From positions 1 to 54,147 of the forward strand of contig NZ_SNUB01000025.1 of the NCBI RefSeq assembly GCF_004378355.1: a stretch of DNA of 54,147 nucleotides. The letters run 5' to 3'. The DNA is from Psychromonas algicola. GTDB lineage: Bacteria; Pseudomonadota; Gammaproteobacteria; Enterobacterales; Psychromonadaceae. Positions 38,480 to 47,562 of the stretch are shown one piece after another. The notes beneath the pieces are model-generated. The model was not told where the DNA came from and did no database searches. It worked only from the letters and a program-made list of their open reading frames with translations. The position numbers and the translations under genes were made by a program. Position 1 is the stretch's first letter, and each line of letters begins with the position of its first letter.

Positions 38480-38776
38480 TTATTTACGCGGTAATTCTAT
38501 TTTCTTTTCTTCACTTTGACGATATAAAACAACGATATGGCCAATTTTTGCAAGTACTAGAGACTCAGTCTCACGTGCAATTGCATCAATAATAAGTTGC
38601 TTTGTTTCTCGGTCGTCAGTCGCTACTTTGACTTTAATGAGTTCATGGTGGCTGATAGCATTTTCTATTTCAGCTAAGACGCCTTCGGTTAAGCCATTTT
38701 GGCCTAATAGTACAACTGGGTTTAGTTTATGAGCTAAACCTTTTAAAAACTTTTTCTGTGTGTTTGATAAATTCAT
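38480..38776 (-). CDS. yhbY: CRM-domain RNA-binding protein YhbY
   Basis: This protein is associated with 50S ribosomal subunit assembly. The whole protein is a CRM domain with the GxNG-type loop in LLGQNGLTEGVLAEIE and ELIKVKVATDDRETK. The start MNLSNTQKKFLKGLAHKLNP (38776) aligns with E. coli YhbY; an ATG 12 codons upstream is not supported. It is 98 aa and divergent from rlmE. Confidence 0.96.
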   Translation of the reverse strand: MNLSNTQKKFLKGLAHKLNPVVLLGQNGLTEGVLAEIENAISHHELIKVKVATDDRETKQLIIDAIARETESLVLAKIGHIVVLYRQSEEKKIELPRK

Positions 38777-38887
38777 GCAAATTTCTTTCATTAAGGGTTG
38801 AAAACAGTTCATTCTACCCTTAAATATTAACCTTTACTATTTAGATTAGTATTTATCCTAATTATTCATTCGCTCAAGGAAGTAATT

Positions 38888-39541
38888 GTGGCAAAAGCAG
38901 ACAGTACAAATCGTCTTAAAAAGAGTGCATCAGGCAGTTCAAAAAGATGGATGCATGAACATGTAAATGATTTTTATGTGAAAGAAGCGAATAAACAAGG
39001 CTTACGTTCACGCGCTGTTTTTAAATTAGACGAAATAAATGGCAAGGATAAATTGATCCGCTCTGGTATGACTGTTGTTGATTTAGGCGCTGCTCCTGGA
39101 AGTTGGTCACAATGGGCGGTTGATAAAGTAGGGCTTAAAGGTAAAGTAATAGCTTGTGATATTTTACCAATGGATTCTATTGCTGGTGTTGACTTTTTGC
39201 AGGGCGATTTCCGCGAAGAAGTGGTCTTAAATGCTTTGTTGGAACGTATTGGAGATAATAAGGTTGATGTTGTCTTATCAGATATGGCTCCAAATATGAG
39301 TGGTAACGCAGGAATTGATCAGCCTAAATCTATGTATTTAGTTGAGCTTGCATTAGAAATGTGTCGAGATGTTTTAGTCAAAGACGGCAGTTTTATTGTT
39401 AAAGTATTTATGGGGGCTGAATATGAGTCCTATATCAACGAAATACGAAAATTATTTAAATCTGTAAAAACACGGAAACCAGATTCTTCTAGAGCGAGAT
39501 CTCGAGAAGTTTATTTAGTGGCGACGGGTTTTAAACTGTAG
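38888..39541 (+). CDS. rlmE: 23S rRNA 2'-O-ribose methyltransferase (U2552)
   Basis: It methylates U2552 of 23S rRNA late in 50S assembly. The SAM motif is [15 protein letters not shown], the catalytic Asp is in [11 protein letters not shown], and [10 protein letters not shown] and SREVYLVA complete the K-D-K-E set. It is 217 aa. It starts with GTG preceded by AAGGAAG. It is followed by ftsH as in E. coli. Confidence 0.97.
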   Translation: MAKADSTNRLKKSASGSSKRWMHEHVNDFYVKEANKQGLRSRAVFKLDEINGKDKLIRSGMTVVDLGAAPGSWSQWAVDKVGLKGKVIACDILPMDSIAGVDFLQGDFREEVVLNALLERIGDNKVDVVLSDMAPNMSGNAGIDQPKSMYLVELALEMCRDVLVKDGSFIVKVFMGAEYESYINEIRKLFKSVKTRKPDSSRARSREVYLVATGFKL

Positions 39542-39593
39542 TAATCTGAATTACTATTATTATTCTTTTCATTTTTAACATGAGGTTTACATC

Positions 39594-41546
39594 TTGAACG
39601 ATATGGCAAAAAACCTGATATTGTGGTTAGTCATCGCAGTAGTCTTAATGTCTTTATTCCAAGGATTTGGAACAGACGACAGTAAAAATTCACAAATTGA
39701 CTACACGACTTTTAATAAAGAAGTAAGCCAAGGGCAAATTCAGCAAGTACAGATCAATGGCCAAGAAATTAAAGGGTTAAAAAGTAATCAAACTCCTTTC
39801 ATTACTTATATTCCAGCTCCTGATCTTGATTTAATGAATTACCTTATTAAAAATGATGTAAAAGTTGAAGGAACACCACCAGAAGAAACAAGCTTCTTAG
39901 CTTCTATCTTTGTTTCATGGTTCCCAATGTTGCTCTTAATTGGTGTTTGGATCTTCTTTATGCGCAACATGCAAGGTGGCGGTAAAGGGGGCGCGATGTC
40001 GTTTGGTAAAAGTAAAGCCAAATTGATGAGCGAAGACCAAATTAAAACAATGTTTGCTGACGTTGCAGGTTGTGATGAAGCAAAAGAAGACGTTGTTGAA
40101 CTTGTTGAATACTTAAAAGACTCAACAAAATTTCAAAAATTAGGTGGACGTATTCCTACTGGTGTTTTATTAGTAGGTCCTCCTGGAACAGGTAAAACGT
40201 TATTAGCAAAAGCGATTGCTGGTGAAGCTAAAGTACCTTTCTTTTCAATCTCTGGTTCTGATTTTGTTGAAATGTTCGTGGGGGTTGGTGCTTCTCGTGT
40301 GCGTGATATGTTTGAACAAGCTAAAAAATCAGCGCCTTGTATTATCTTTATCGATGAAATCGATGCTGTTGGTCGCCAACGTGGTGCAGGCATGGGCGGC
40401 GGTAATGATGAGCGCGAACAAACATTAAACCAAATGTTAGTTGAAATGGATGGTTTCGAAGGTAATGAAGGAATAATCGTTGTTGCCGCAACTAACCGTC
40501 CTGACGTGCTCGATGCTGCATTATTACGTCCTGGGCGTTTTGACCGTCAAGTAGTTGTTGGTTTACCAGACGTACGTGGTCGAGAGCAAATTTTAAAAGT
40601 ACATATGCGTAAGATTCCTCTGGATGACAGTGTTAAAGCAAGTGTATTAGCGCGAGGAACACCTGGTTTTTCTGGTGCAGATTTAGCTAACCTTGTAAAT
40701 GAAGCTGCTTTATTTGCTGCGCGTGGTAACAAACGTACGGTTTCTAAAGAAGATTTTGAGCAAGCGCGAGATAAAATCCTAATGGGCTCTGAACGCCGTA
40801 GCTTAGTGATGACGGATAAAGATAAAGAGTCAACGGCTTATCATGAAGCAGGTCATGCAATTGTTGCTAAATTAGTACCGCAGCATCATCCTATTCATAA
40901 AGTGACCATTATTCCACGCGGTCGAGCATTAGGTGTGACTCAATTTTTACCTGAAGGCGATCAAATTTCACAAAATAAAGATGAGTTAGAAAGTAGTATT
41001 TCTGTGGCTTACGGTGGTCGTATTGCTGAAGAACTTATTTATGGCGCACAAAAAGTGTCAACAGGTGCTTCTCAAGATATCAAACAAGCTTCTGCTATTG
41101 CACGTGCTATGGTAACAGAATGGGGATTCTCTGAAAAATTAGGCCCAATTCTATTAACTGGTGAGCAAGGTAGTTTACGTTCTAATGTCGTTTCTCATGA
41201 AACGGGTAAAATCATTGATGATGAAGTTAAAGCTTTCATTGATGCTAACTACAAACGTGCTTATAAGTTGCTAACAGATAATATTGATATTCTGCATGCG
41301 ATGAAAGAAGCTTTAATGAAATACGAAACGATTGATTCTGACCAAGTAGATGATTTAATGGCGCGTGTTACTGTTCGTCCACCTGCAGATTGGGAAGATG
41401 AAAAAGAAACTGAATCAGTTAAAGCCGAAGTAAAAGAAGAAGCGACAGAGGCCGTTAAAGATGAAGCCCCTGAAAACGTTGATTCAGAAAGCGCAACTGA
41501 AGAAAAAAAAGATGATGTTGAAGAAAAGACTGATAGCGAAAAATAA
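39594..41546 (+). CDS. ftsH: ATP-dependent membrane zinc protease FtsH
   Basis: This inner-membrane AAA+ protease removes misassembled membrane proteins and regulators such as LpxC. It has two N-terminal helices (about residues 6-23 and 102-124), Walker A GPPGTGKT (195-202), Walker [12 protein letters not shown] and the zinc motif HEAGH (417-421). The tail is Glu/Lys-rich. I chose the TTG at 39594, with GAGG 8 bases before it; E. coli has a similar TTG option three codons before MAKNLILW, and the ATG at 39603 is the alternative. Length 650 aa. Confidence 0.97.
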   Translation: MNDMAKNLILWLVIAVVLMSLFQGFGTDDSKNSQIDYTTFNKEVSQGQIQQVQINGQEIKGLKSNQTPFITYIPAPDLDLMNYLIKNDVKVEGTPPEETSFLASIFVSWFPMLLLIGVWIFFMRNMQGGGKGGAMSFGKSKAKLMSEDQIKTMFADVAGCDEAKEDVVELVEYLKDSTKFQKLGGRIPTGVLLVGPPGTGKTLLAKAIAGEAKVPFFSISGSDFVEMFVGVGASRVRDMFEQAKKSAPCIIFIDEIDAVGRQRGAGMGGGNDEREQTLNQMLVEMDGFEGNEGIIVVAATNRPDVLDAALLRPGRFDRQVVVGLPDVRGREQILKVHMRKIPLDDSVKASVLARGTPGFSGADLANLVNEAALFAARGNKRTVSKEDFEQARDKILMGSERRSLVMTDKDKESTAYHEAGHAIVAKLVPQHHPIHKVTIIPRGRALGVTQFLPEGDQISQNKDELESSISVAYGGRIAEELIYGAQKVSTGASQDIKQASAIARAMVTEWGFSEKLGPILLTGEQGSLRSNVVSHETGKIIDDEVKAFIDANYKRAYKLLTDNIDILHAMKEALMKYETIDSDQVDDLMARVTVRPPADWEDEKETESVKAEVKEEATEAVKDEAPENVDSESATEEKKDDVEEKTDSEK

Positions 41547-41570
41547 AGCTTATTTCTATTCTTAACAATA

Positions 41571-41600
41571 AAAAAACCTAAGCTTGCTTAGGTTTTTTTT
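41571..41600 (+). terminator. Terminator of ftsH
   Basis: AAAAAACCTAAGC/GCTTAGGTTTTTT, a strong hairpin with a T8 tail, 24 bases after the ftsH stop. Confidence 0.9.
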
Positions 41601-41669
41601 CAACATTAATAACAATTCTATAATAATGCGCTTAAGCCGTATTGTTATGATTAAATTTAAGCATTGCTC

Positions 41670-42500
41670 ATGATTTTAACCAGTGGTAGTAAAACCCTCG
41701 ATTTAACAACGCCTCATATTATGGGGATTTTAAACGTGACGCCTGATTCATTCTCTGATGGTGGTCATTTTGCAAATATTGACAATGCAGTCAAACATGC
41801 TCATAAAATGGTAGAGCAGGGCGCTTCTATTATTGATATTGGTGGTGAATCAACAAGACCGGGCGCATGCGATGTTTTGTTAGATGAAGAGCTCAATAGA
41901 GTCTTACCTGTTATTGAACGTCTGAAGCAGGAATTAGGTTGTTGGGTTTCTATTGATACAAGTAAAGCTAAAGTCATGACAGCAGCGGTTAAAGCGGGTG
42001 CTGATATTATTAACGATGTACGCGCTTTACAGGAAGAAGGGGCTTTGCAAGCTGCCGTTGATGCAAATGTGCCAGTTTGTTTGATGCATATGCAAGGTCA
42101 ACCAAGAAGCATGCAAACCGCACCAGATTACAAAAATGTCATTGGTGAAGTTAGAGCTTTCTTAGAACAAAGAGCTGAACAATGTATAAAAGCGGGTATT
42201 AAACCAACTAATATTATTCTTGATTTAGGGTTTGGTTTTGGTAAATCTTTACAACATAATTTTGATTTGTTAAATGCCACTAAAGAATTTATGACTTTAG
42301 GTTATCCTGTACTAACAGGTGTTTCTAGAAAATCAATGTTTGGTCAATTGCTAAATCGTGATATAAATGATCGCCTAGCTGGAAGTCTTGCTGGCGCAAT
42401 GATTGCCATGCAGCAAGGTTCTAAAATTATTCGTGTTCATGATGTCGCAGAAACAGTCGATGTGATGAAAGTATTACAGCAAGTAAATACCTTCAAATAA
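41670..42500 (+). CDS. folP: Dihydropteroate synthase
   Basis: It joins pABA to dihydropterin pyrophosphate in folate synthesis; it is the sulfonamide target. Signatures are IMGILNVTPDSFSDGG, GGESTRPGA, and GVSRKSMFGQLL near the end. The ATG at 41670 gives 276 aa; a TTG two codons earlier is possible, and neither has a strong ribosome site. It lies between ftsH and glmM as in E. coli. Confidence 0.97.
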   Translation: MILTSGSKTLDLTTPHIMGILNVTPDSFSDGGHFANIDNAVKHAHKMVEQGASIIDIGGESTRPGACDVLLDEELNRVLPVIERLKQELGCWVSIDTSKAKVMTAAVKAGADIINDVRALQEEGALQAAVDANVPVCLMHMQGQPRSMQTAPDYKNVIGEVRAFLEQRAEQCIKAGIKPTNIILDLGFGFGKSLQHNFDLLNATKEFMTLGYPVLTGVSRKSMFGQLLNRDINDRLAGSLAGAMIAMQQGSKIIRVHDVAETVDVMKVLQQVNTFK

Positions 42501-42531
42501 CTATTGGTATTACTGATTATAAGAGTTCCCC

Positions 42532-43863
42532 ATGATTAAAAAATATTTTGGTACTGATGGCATTCGCGGCAAAGTTGGTGCGTCATTAATTACTCCTGAA
42601 TTTGCATTAAAATTAGGTTGGGCTGCCGGACGCGTATTAGCTAAAGCAGGTAAGAAAAAAGTATTAATTGGTAAAGATCCTCGTATTTCTGGTTATATGT
42701 TAGAGGCTGCACTTCAAGCAGGGTTAACTTCTGCTGGTGTCATTCCTGTATTAATGGGGCCAATGCCAACGCCTGCTATTGCATATTTAACACATACTTT
42801 CCGAGCTACGGCAGGTATTGTGATCAGTGCATCGCATAACCCATATGATGATAACGGCATTAAATTTTTCTCTGATGAAGGGGTTAAATTATCAGAAGAA
42901 GTTGAGTTATTGATTGAAGCTGAAATTGATAAAGAGTTGCAGTGTGTTGCTAGTAGTGAAATGGGGAAAGCTTATCGAATTAATGATGCTGCTGGTCGTT
43001 ATATTGAATTTTGTAAAAGTACATTCCCATCAGATTATCATTTAAGCGGTTTAAAAATTGTAGTTGATTGTGCCAACGGCGCGACTTACCACATTGCTCC
43101 GCTCGTTATTAGTGAATTAGGTGCACAAGTTATTCCGATGGGAGTCTCTCCAAATGGGGTTAACATCAATTTAAATTGTGGAGCAACGAGTATGCAAGCC
43201 ATTTCAGAACGAGTTGTGGCTGAAAAAGCAGATTTTGGTATTGCCTTCGATGGTGATGGCGACCGAGTAATGATGGTCGATCATACTGGTTATGTACTTG
43301 ATGGCGATGAACTGCTGTATATTATTGCGCGTGACAGGTTACTTAAAGGTAAGTTACAAGGTGGTGCCGTGGGCACTAAAATGTCTAACCTGGGTTTAGA
43401 GCAAGCATTAAAAGAATTAGGCATCCCATTTGCTCGTTCTGATGTTGGTGACCGCCATGTCATGGAATTAATGAAAAAGAACGGTTGGTGTATTGGCGCT
43501 GAAAACTCAGGACATGTAATTTGTCGTGATTATCTAGAAACAGGTGATGGCATTGTTTCTGGTTTACAAGTAATGAGTGCGATGCAAAGTAGCCGTATGA
43601 ATCTTTATGACCTACGACAAGGTATGCGTAAATACCCACAAATTCTTGAGAGTGTTCGATATAATAATCAAATTGATCCATTACAAGATAAAGATGTACT
43701 TGATGAACTTGCTAGAATTGAAGGTATTTTGGGCGATCGTGGTCGAGTGTTATTACGAAAATCTGGTACTGAACCAGTATTCCGAGTGATGGTTGAGGCT
43801 GATGAAAGTGAAGAAAAAGTAATTGCCTATGCAAAATCATTAGCGAGCAAAGTAAAAGTTTAA
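42532..43863 (+). CDS. glmM: Phosphoglucosamine mutase
   Basis: It converts glucosamine-6-phosphate to glucosamine-1-phosphate for peptidoglycan and LPS. The phospho-serine is S101 in [16 protein letters not shown]. The metal loop is [12 protein letters not shown], and the sugar loop is [24 protein letters not shown] is the C-terminal phosphate-binding motif. The 443-aa length is standard. Confidence 0.98.
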   Translation: MIKKYFGTDGIRGKVGASLITPEFALKLGWAAGRVLAKAGKKKVLIGKDPRISGYMLEAALQAGLTSAGVIPVLMGPMPTPAIAYLTHTFRATAGIVISASHNPYDDNGIKFFSDEGVKLSEEVELLIEAEIDKELQCVASSEMGKAYRINDAAGRYIEFCKSTFPSDYHLSGLKIVVDCANGATYHIAPLVISELGAQVIPMGVSPNGVNINLNCGATSMQAISERVVAEKADFGIAFDGDGDRVMMVDHTGYVLDGDELLYIIARDRLLKGKLQGGAVGTKMSNLGLEQALKELGIPFARSDVGDRHVMELMKKNGWCIGAENSGHVICRDYLETGDGIVSGLQVMSAMQSSRMNLYDLRQGMRKYPQILESVRYNNQIDPLQDKDVLDELARIEGILGDRGRVLLRKSGTEPVFRVMVEADESEEKVIAYAKSLASKVKV

Positions 43864-43933
43864 TCGGTATTTTTAAAATAATTCAATTTGCATAATAGTT
43901 TCAGTTAGTTGATTGTTTTTTATTCAGTTTAAT

Positions 43934-43951
43934 AGTGAACTTAGGTTCACT
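43934..43951 (+). terminator. Possible weak terminator after glmM
   Basis: AGTGAAC/GTTCACT hairpin with a 4-nt loop, followed only by TTTG, in the 198-bp glmM-secG gap. Confidence 0.4.
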
Positions 43952-44061
43952 TTGAATTTGTATCAATATTTACTTGTGATCCGCACTAGCATTGGGTAGT
44001 ATTCGTCCGCTTCTTTGTGGGAGCACAGGAAGTTTTATTAAGATAAATTAGGTATAAATAT

Positions 44062-44385
44062 ATGTATGAGATGCTGTTAGTTGTTTATTTAATTGTTTCA
44101 ATTATTTTAGTTGGTTTTGTTTTAATCCAACAAGGTAAAGGAGCTGGTATGGGCGCTTCATTTGGCTCAGGTGCTTCTAACACTGTATTTGGTGCAGGTG
44201 GTTCTGGTAACTTCATGACACGTACTACAGGTATCTTAGCAACATTGTTTTTTGTATTAAGCCTAGTGTTAGGTAATCTTTCTACTAAACATGTTTCAGT
44301 AAATGAAGAGTTTTCTGACTTGTCTATTGAGCAAGTTACTGAACAACCTGTTGAAGTGGATACCTCTACACAAATTCCTGAGTAA
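44062..44385 (+). CDS. secG: Preprotein translocase subunit SecG
   Basis: This auxiliary subunit of the SecYEG channel has two membrane helices (about residues 3-22 and 53-72). The cytoplasmic loop between them is KGAGMGASFGSGASNTVFGA. The 107-aa length and tail match the family. It is followed 8 bases later by tRNA-Leu, as in E. coli. Confidence 0.96.
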   Translation: MYEMLLVVYLIVSIILVGFVLIQQGKGAGMGASFGSGASNTVFGAGGSGNFMTRTTGILATLFFVLSLVLGNLSTKHVSVNEEFSDLSIEQVTEQPVEVDTSTQIPE

Positions 44386-44393
44386 TATTTTTA

Positions 44394-44478
44394 GCGGATA
44401 TGGTGGAATTGGTAGACACGCAGCCTTGAGGGGGCTGTGGCTTAGGCCGTGAGAGTTCAAGTCTCTCTATCCGCACCA
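44394..44478 (+). tRNA. leuU: tRNA-Leu (anticodon GAG)
   Basis: This 85-nt class II tRNA has acceptor GCGGATA/TATCCGC, a long variable arm, a GTTCAAG T-loop and encoded CCA. The anticodon arm CAGCC-TTGAGGG-GGCTG carries GAG at 44428-44430. E. coli leuU holds the same place between secG and metY. Confidence 0.95.
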
Positions 44479-44494
44479 AATTTTAGTTTTTTGA

Positions 44495-44523
44495 TTGCGA
44501 AAATATTACAGTTTATATATAAT
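44495..44523 (+). promoter_or_regulatory. Promoter of the tRNA-fMet-like array
   Basis: TTGCGA (44495-44500) and TATAAT (44518-44523) have 17-bp spacing. The GC-rich discriminator GCGCG follows, as is typical of stable-RNA promoters under stringent control. It should drive the array and perhaps reads on toward rimP-nusA. Confidence 0.75.
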
Positions 44524-44604
44524 ATGCGCGTTCTTAAGATGGTGAACAAAGATTTTAGTTTTAATGTTAGTTATTAACTTAACATTGAAACAAAGCAGTA
44601 CAGT

Positions 44605-44697
44605 CGCGAGATGGAGCAGCTTGATAAAGTAAATCGTCGGGCTCTTTCTTGTAAATAAAAGGCGAAGGTCGTAGGTTCAAATCCTGCCTTCGCAACA
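44605..44697 (+). pseudogene. tRNA-fMet-like sequence 1 (expanded)
   Basis: It is 93 nt against 77 for the intact gene. Acceptor 5' strand CGCGAGA and T arm GTAGGTTCAAATCCTGC are kept. The D loop has 5 extra bases (AAGTAAATCG), the anticodon arm has 12 extra and lacks CAT (CTCTTTCTTGTAAATAAAAG), and the end is ACA in place of ACCA. It cannot work as tRNA-fMet. The acceptor 3' strand has an A-C mismatch. Confidence 0.8.
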
Positions 44698-44773
44698 AGT
44701 GCTTAGCACTTAGAATAAAAATTTTAGTTTTAATGTTAGTTATTAACTTAACATTGAAACAATGTAGTACAGT

Positions 44774-44866
44774 CGCGAGATGGAGCTGCTTGATAAAGTA
44801 AATCGTCGGGCTCTTTCTTGTAAATAAAAGGCGAAGTTCGTAGGTTTAAATCCTGCTCTCGCAACA
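44774..44866 (+). pseudogene. tRNA-fMet-like sequence 2 (expanded)
   Basis: It carries the same insertions and the same 93-nt length as copy 1. The acceptor pairs fully apart from the initiator-type C-A end. The T loop is TTTAAAT in place of TTCAAAT. It has no CAT anticodon and ends ACA. Confidence 0.8.
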
Positions 44867-44942
44867 AGTGCTTTGCACTTAACAATAAAAATTTAGTTTT
44901 AATGTTAGTTATTAATTTAACATTGAAACAAAGCAGTACAGT

Positions 44943-45035
44943 CGCGAGATGGAGCCGCTTGGTAAAGTAAATCGTTGGGCTCTTTCTTGTAAATAAAAGG
45001 CGAAGGTCGTAGGTTCAAATCCTGCTTTCGCAAGA
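44943..45035 (+). pseudogene. tRNA-fMet-like sequence 3 (expanded)
   Basis: Again 93 nt with the same D-loop and anticodon-arm insertions. It keeps GGTAAAG in the D loop and the standard TTCAAAT T loop. It has no CAT anticodon and ends AGA where CCA would be. Confidence 0.8.
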
Positions 45036-45112
45036 AGTGCTTGGCACTTAGGAATAAAGTTTTTAGTTTTAATGTTAGTTATTAACTTAACATTGAAATA
45101 ATGCAGTACAGT

Positions 45113-45189
<77 letters not shown>

Positions 45190-45202
45190 CATTATGTTTA
45201 TT

Positions 45203-45282
45203 GATGGAGCCTTTAGCTCATCGGACTCAGCCCTTAATAAACAGGCGAAGGTCGGAAGTTTTTTAATCCTGATCTCGCAACC
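45203..45282 (+). pseudogene. Degenerate fifth tRNA-fMet-like remnant
   Basis: Pieces match the array: ATGGAGC, TAGCTCATCGGACTCA, AGGCGAAGGTCG and TCTCGCAACCA. Like copies 1-3 it has extra AT-rich bases (TTAATAAACAGG) after the anticodon-stem region, plus a damaged T arm. It starts 14 bases after the intact tRNA. Confidence 0.65.
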
Positions 45283-45411
45283 ACTTTTATAAAGCAATGA
45301 TTAATTGTTTTATAGGTAAGTTTAAGAGATAGAAGTTTATCTCCTTACCACATTCGATATTGTAGTTTCCAATCGCAATATCTTGTTTGATTTGATCAAG
45401 CAAAACGAATG

Positions 45412-45437
45412 AAGCTCCAATTTATTGGGGCTTTTTT
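45412..45437 (+). terminator. Terminator after the tRNA array
   Basis: AAGCTCC/GGGGCTT stem (one G-T pair) with an 8-nt loop and a T run. It lies 130 bases after the last tRNA remnant. Confidence 0.75.
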
Positions 45438-45523
45438 GTTTTTTGCGTATTTGAATTTGTAATCCAAATACGTTTACTGACTACTTATTTTTATGAAAAA
45501 TAAACATAAGTGGTTAAATAAAT

Positions 45524-45545
45524 AGGGCTATATGCCCTTTTTTTG
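45524..45545 (+). terminator. Terminator or attenuator just before rimP
   Basis: GGGC-TATAT-GCCC followed by seven Ts, ending 20 bases before the rimP start. As the second terminator in the leader it may act as an attenuator limiting read-through from the tRNA promoter into rimP-nusA-infB. No separate rimP promoter was seen between them. Confidence 0.65.
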
Positions 45546-45564
45546 TTTCTGAAAGGGGATAGAT

Positions 45565-46023
45565 TTGGCAAGTTTAGAAGAGCGTTTAACGGAAATGTTA
45601 GCGCCAAGTGTGGAAGATCTTGGCTATGAATTAGTGGGTGTCGAATACGTGAGAGCAGGTAAACATTCTACCTTACGTGTTTATATCGACCAAGAAGCGG
45701 GTATTCTCGTTGAAGATTGTGCAGCGGTAAGCCGCCAAGTTAGTGCAATCATGGATGTTGAAGATCCTATTACTAATGAGTACACACTTGAAGTGTCATC
45801 GCCAGGTTTAGAAAGACCATTATTTAATGCAGCACAATACGCAGCATTTATAGGCGAAGAAGTAAAAGTACAGTTGCGTATGCCGATTCAAAATCGACGC
45901 AGATGGAAAGGTGTCATCAGCAGTGTTGATGGTGAAATTATCTCTATTGCTGTAGAGGGTAAAGAAGAGCGCTTTGCGCTGAGTAATATCCAAAAAGCGA
46001 ACATAGTTCCAAAATTTGATTAA
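45565..46023 (+). CDS. rimP: Ribosome maturation factor RimP
   Basis: It is needed for 30S subunit maturation. Family motifs are [36 protein letters not shown] and [15 protein letters not shown]. The 152-aa length fits. It starts with TTG, preceded by AAGGGG 7 bases upstream. It is the first gene of the rimP-nusA-infB-rbfA-truB operon. Confidence 0.96.
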   Translation: MASLEERLTEMLAPSVEDLGYELVGVEYVRAGKHSTLRVYIDQEAGILVEDCAAVSRQVSAIMDVEDPITNEYTLEVSSPGLERPLFNAAQYAAFIGEEVKVQLRMPIQNRRRWKGVISSVDGEIISIAVEGKEERFALSNIQKANIVPKFD

Positions 46024-46037
46024 TTAAGGCGATTAAA

Positions 46038-47537
46038 ATGAATAATAAAGAAATTTTATTGGTTGTTGAAGCTGTTTCAAATGAGAAAGGCTTACCGAGA
46101 GAAGCGATTTTTGAAGCATTAGAAAGTGCATTAGCGATTGCAACTAAGAAAAAATATGAATTAGAAATTGAAGTTCGTGTTGATATTGACCGTGAAACTG
46201 GTGATTTCGATACTTTCCGTCGTTGGTTAGTACTAGAAAGTGAAGCAGAGATGGAAAATCCTGCAAAAGAAATGACATTTGAAGCTGCGCAATACGATAG
46301 CCCTGAAATCCAAGTGGGTGAATATATTGAAGACGAAATTGACTCTGTTACTTTTGACCGTATTACGACACAAACTGCAAAACAAGTTATCGTACAAAAA
46401 GTACGTGAAGCTGAGCGTGCACAAGTTGTTGCACAATATGCAGAAAAAGAAGGCGAGTTAATTACTGGTGTGGTTAAACGCATGACGCGCGATAGTATTT
46501 TATTAGATCTTGGTAATAATGCTGAAGCGGTTATTTTTCGTGATGAAATGTTACCACGTGAAAACTTCCGTCCAGGTGACCGTTTACGTGGTTTATTGTT
46601 TGCTGTTCGTCCTGAAGCGCGCGGTGCACAATTATTTATGACACGTACACAACCAGAAGTATTAATTGAATTATTCAGATTAGAAGTGCCAGAAATCGCT
46701 GAAGAAATGATTGATTTAATGGGCGCAGCTCGCGATCCTGGTTCACGTGCAAAAATTGCAGTGAAAACTAACGACCAACGTATCGATCCAATTGGTGCTT
46801 GTGTTGGTATGCGTGGTGCACGTGTTCAAGCCGTATCTAATGAATTAGGCGGTGAGCGTGTAGATATCATTCTATGGGATGAAAACCCTGCGCAATTTGC
46901 AATTAATGCGATGGCGCCAGCTGAAGTTGCTTCAATTGTTGTTGATGAAGACACACACAGCATGGATATCGCAGTAGAAGAAGAAAACTTAGCACAAGCA
47001 ATTGGCCGTAATGGTCAAAACATTCGCTTAGCATCTCAACTAACTGGTTGGGAACTAAATGTGATGACTGTTGCCGAGTTACAGAGTAAGCATCAAGCTG
47101 AAGCTGAAAATGTTATTTCAACATTTACCGCAGCTTTAGATATTGATGAAGACTTTGCTGGTGTATTAGTTGATGAAGGATTTACTTCATTAGAAGAGAT
47201 TGCTTATGTTCCTGCTGAGGAATTATTAGCAATAGAAGGCTTCGATGAAGAAATGGTCGAAGAGTTACGTACTCGCGCGAAAGATGTATTAGCAACTAAA
47301 GCGCTTGCAGAAGAAGAGAGCTTAGAAGGTGCGAAACCAGCTGATGATTTATTAGCACTTGAAGGCTTAGAAACACACCTTGCATTTGTACTTGCAAGTA
47401 AAGGTGTTGTTACTTTAGAAGATTTAGCTGAACAAGCTGTTGATGATCTACTAGAGATTGAGAAGTTAGACGCAGATAAAGCGGCAGAGTTAATCATGGC
47501 TGCACGTAATATTTGTTGGTTTAGCGAAGAAGCTTAA
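46038..47537 (+). CDS. nusA: Transcription termination/antitermination factor NusA
   Basis: It modulates RNA polymerase pausing, termination and antitermination. It has an N-terminal polymerase-binding domain, S1 domain (about 135-200), two KH domains ([40 protein letters not shown]) and two C-terminal acidic repeats typical of gammaproteobacteria. The 499-aa length matches E. coli (495). AAGGCG precedes the ATG. Confidence 0.98.
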   Translation: MNNKEILLVVEAVSNEKGLPREAIFEALESALAIATKKKYELEIEVRVDIDRETGDFDTFRRWLVLESEAEMENPAKEMTFEAAQYDSPEIQVGEYIEDEIDSVTFDRITTQTAKQVIVQKVREAERAQVVAQYAEKEGELITGVVKRMTRDSILLDLGNNAEAVIFRDEMLPRENFRPGDRLRGLLFAVRPEARGAQLFMTRTQPEVLIELFRLEVPEIAEEMIDLMGAARDPGSRAKIAVKTNDQRIDPIGACVGMRGARVQAVSNELGGERVDIILWDENPAQFAINAMAPAEVASIVVDEDTHSMDIAVEEENLAQAIGRNGQNIRLASQLTGWELNVMTVAELQSKHQAEAENVISTFTAALDIDEDFAGVLVDEGFTSLEEIAYVPAEELLAIEGFDEEMVEELRTRAKDVLATKALAEEESLEGAKPADDLLALEGLETHLAFVLASKGVVTLEDLAEQAVDDLLEIEKLDADKAAELIMAARNICWFSEEA

Positions 47538-47562
47538 TATCGTCAGTATGGAGAAATAAATA

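Larger units (their letters stand above)
44563..45112. repeat. 169-bp tandem units carrying tRNA-fMet-like sequences
   Basis: Four units start with a conserved hairpin AATGTTAGTTA/TTAACTTAACATT (44563, 44732, 44901, 45071) and lead into a tRNA-fMet-like sequence at 44605, 44774, 44943 and 45113. The period is 169, 169 and 170 bp. Units 1-3 end with AAGTGC-TTN-GCACTT, where the loop base varies but the stem does not. The fourth unit holds the intact tRNA. Confidence 0.9.

Noticed and set aside
44563-45112. CRISPR-like look of the regularly spaced repeats
   Set aside because: The period is 169 bp, the spacers are also repeated, and the repeated content is tRNA-fMet-like; no cas genes are present.
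46233-46483. Minus-strand frames inside nusA
   Set aside because: They are shadows of the nusA coding strand with no ribosome site or family features.
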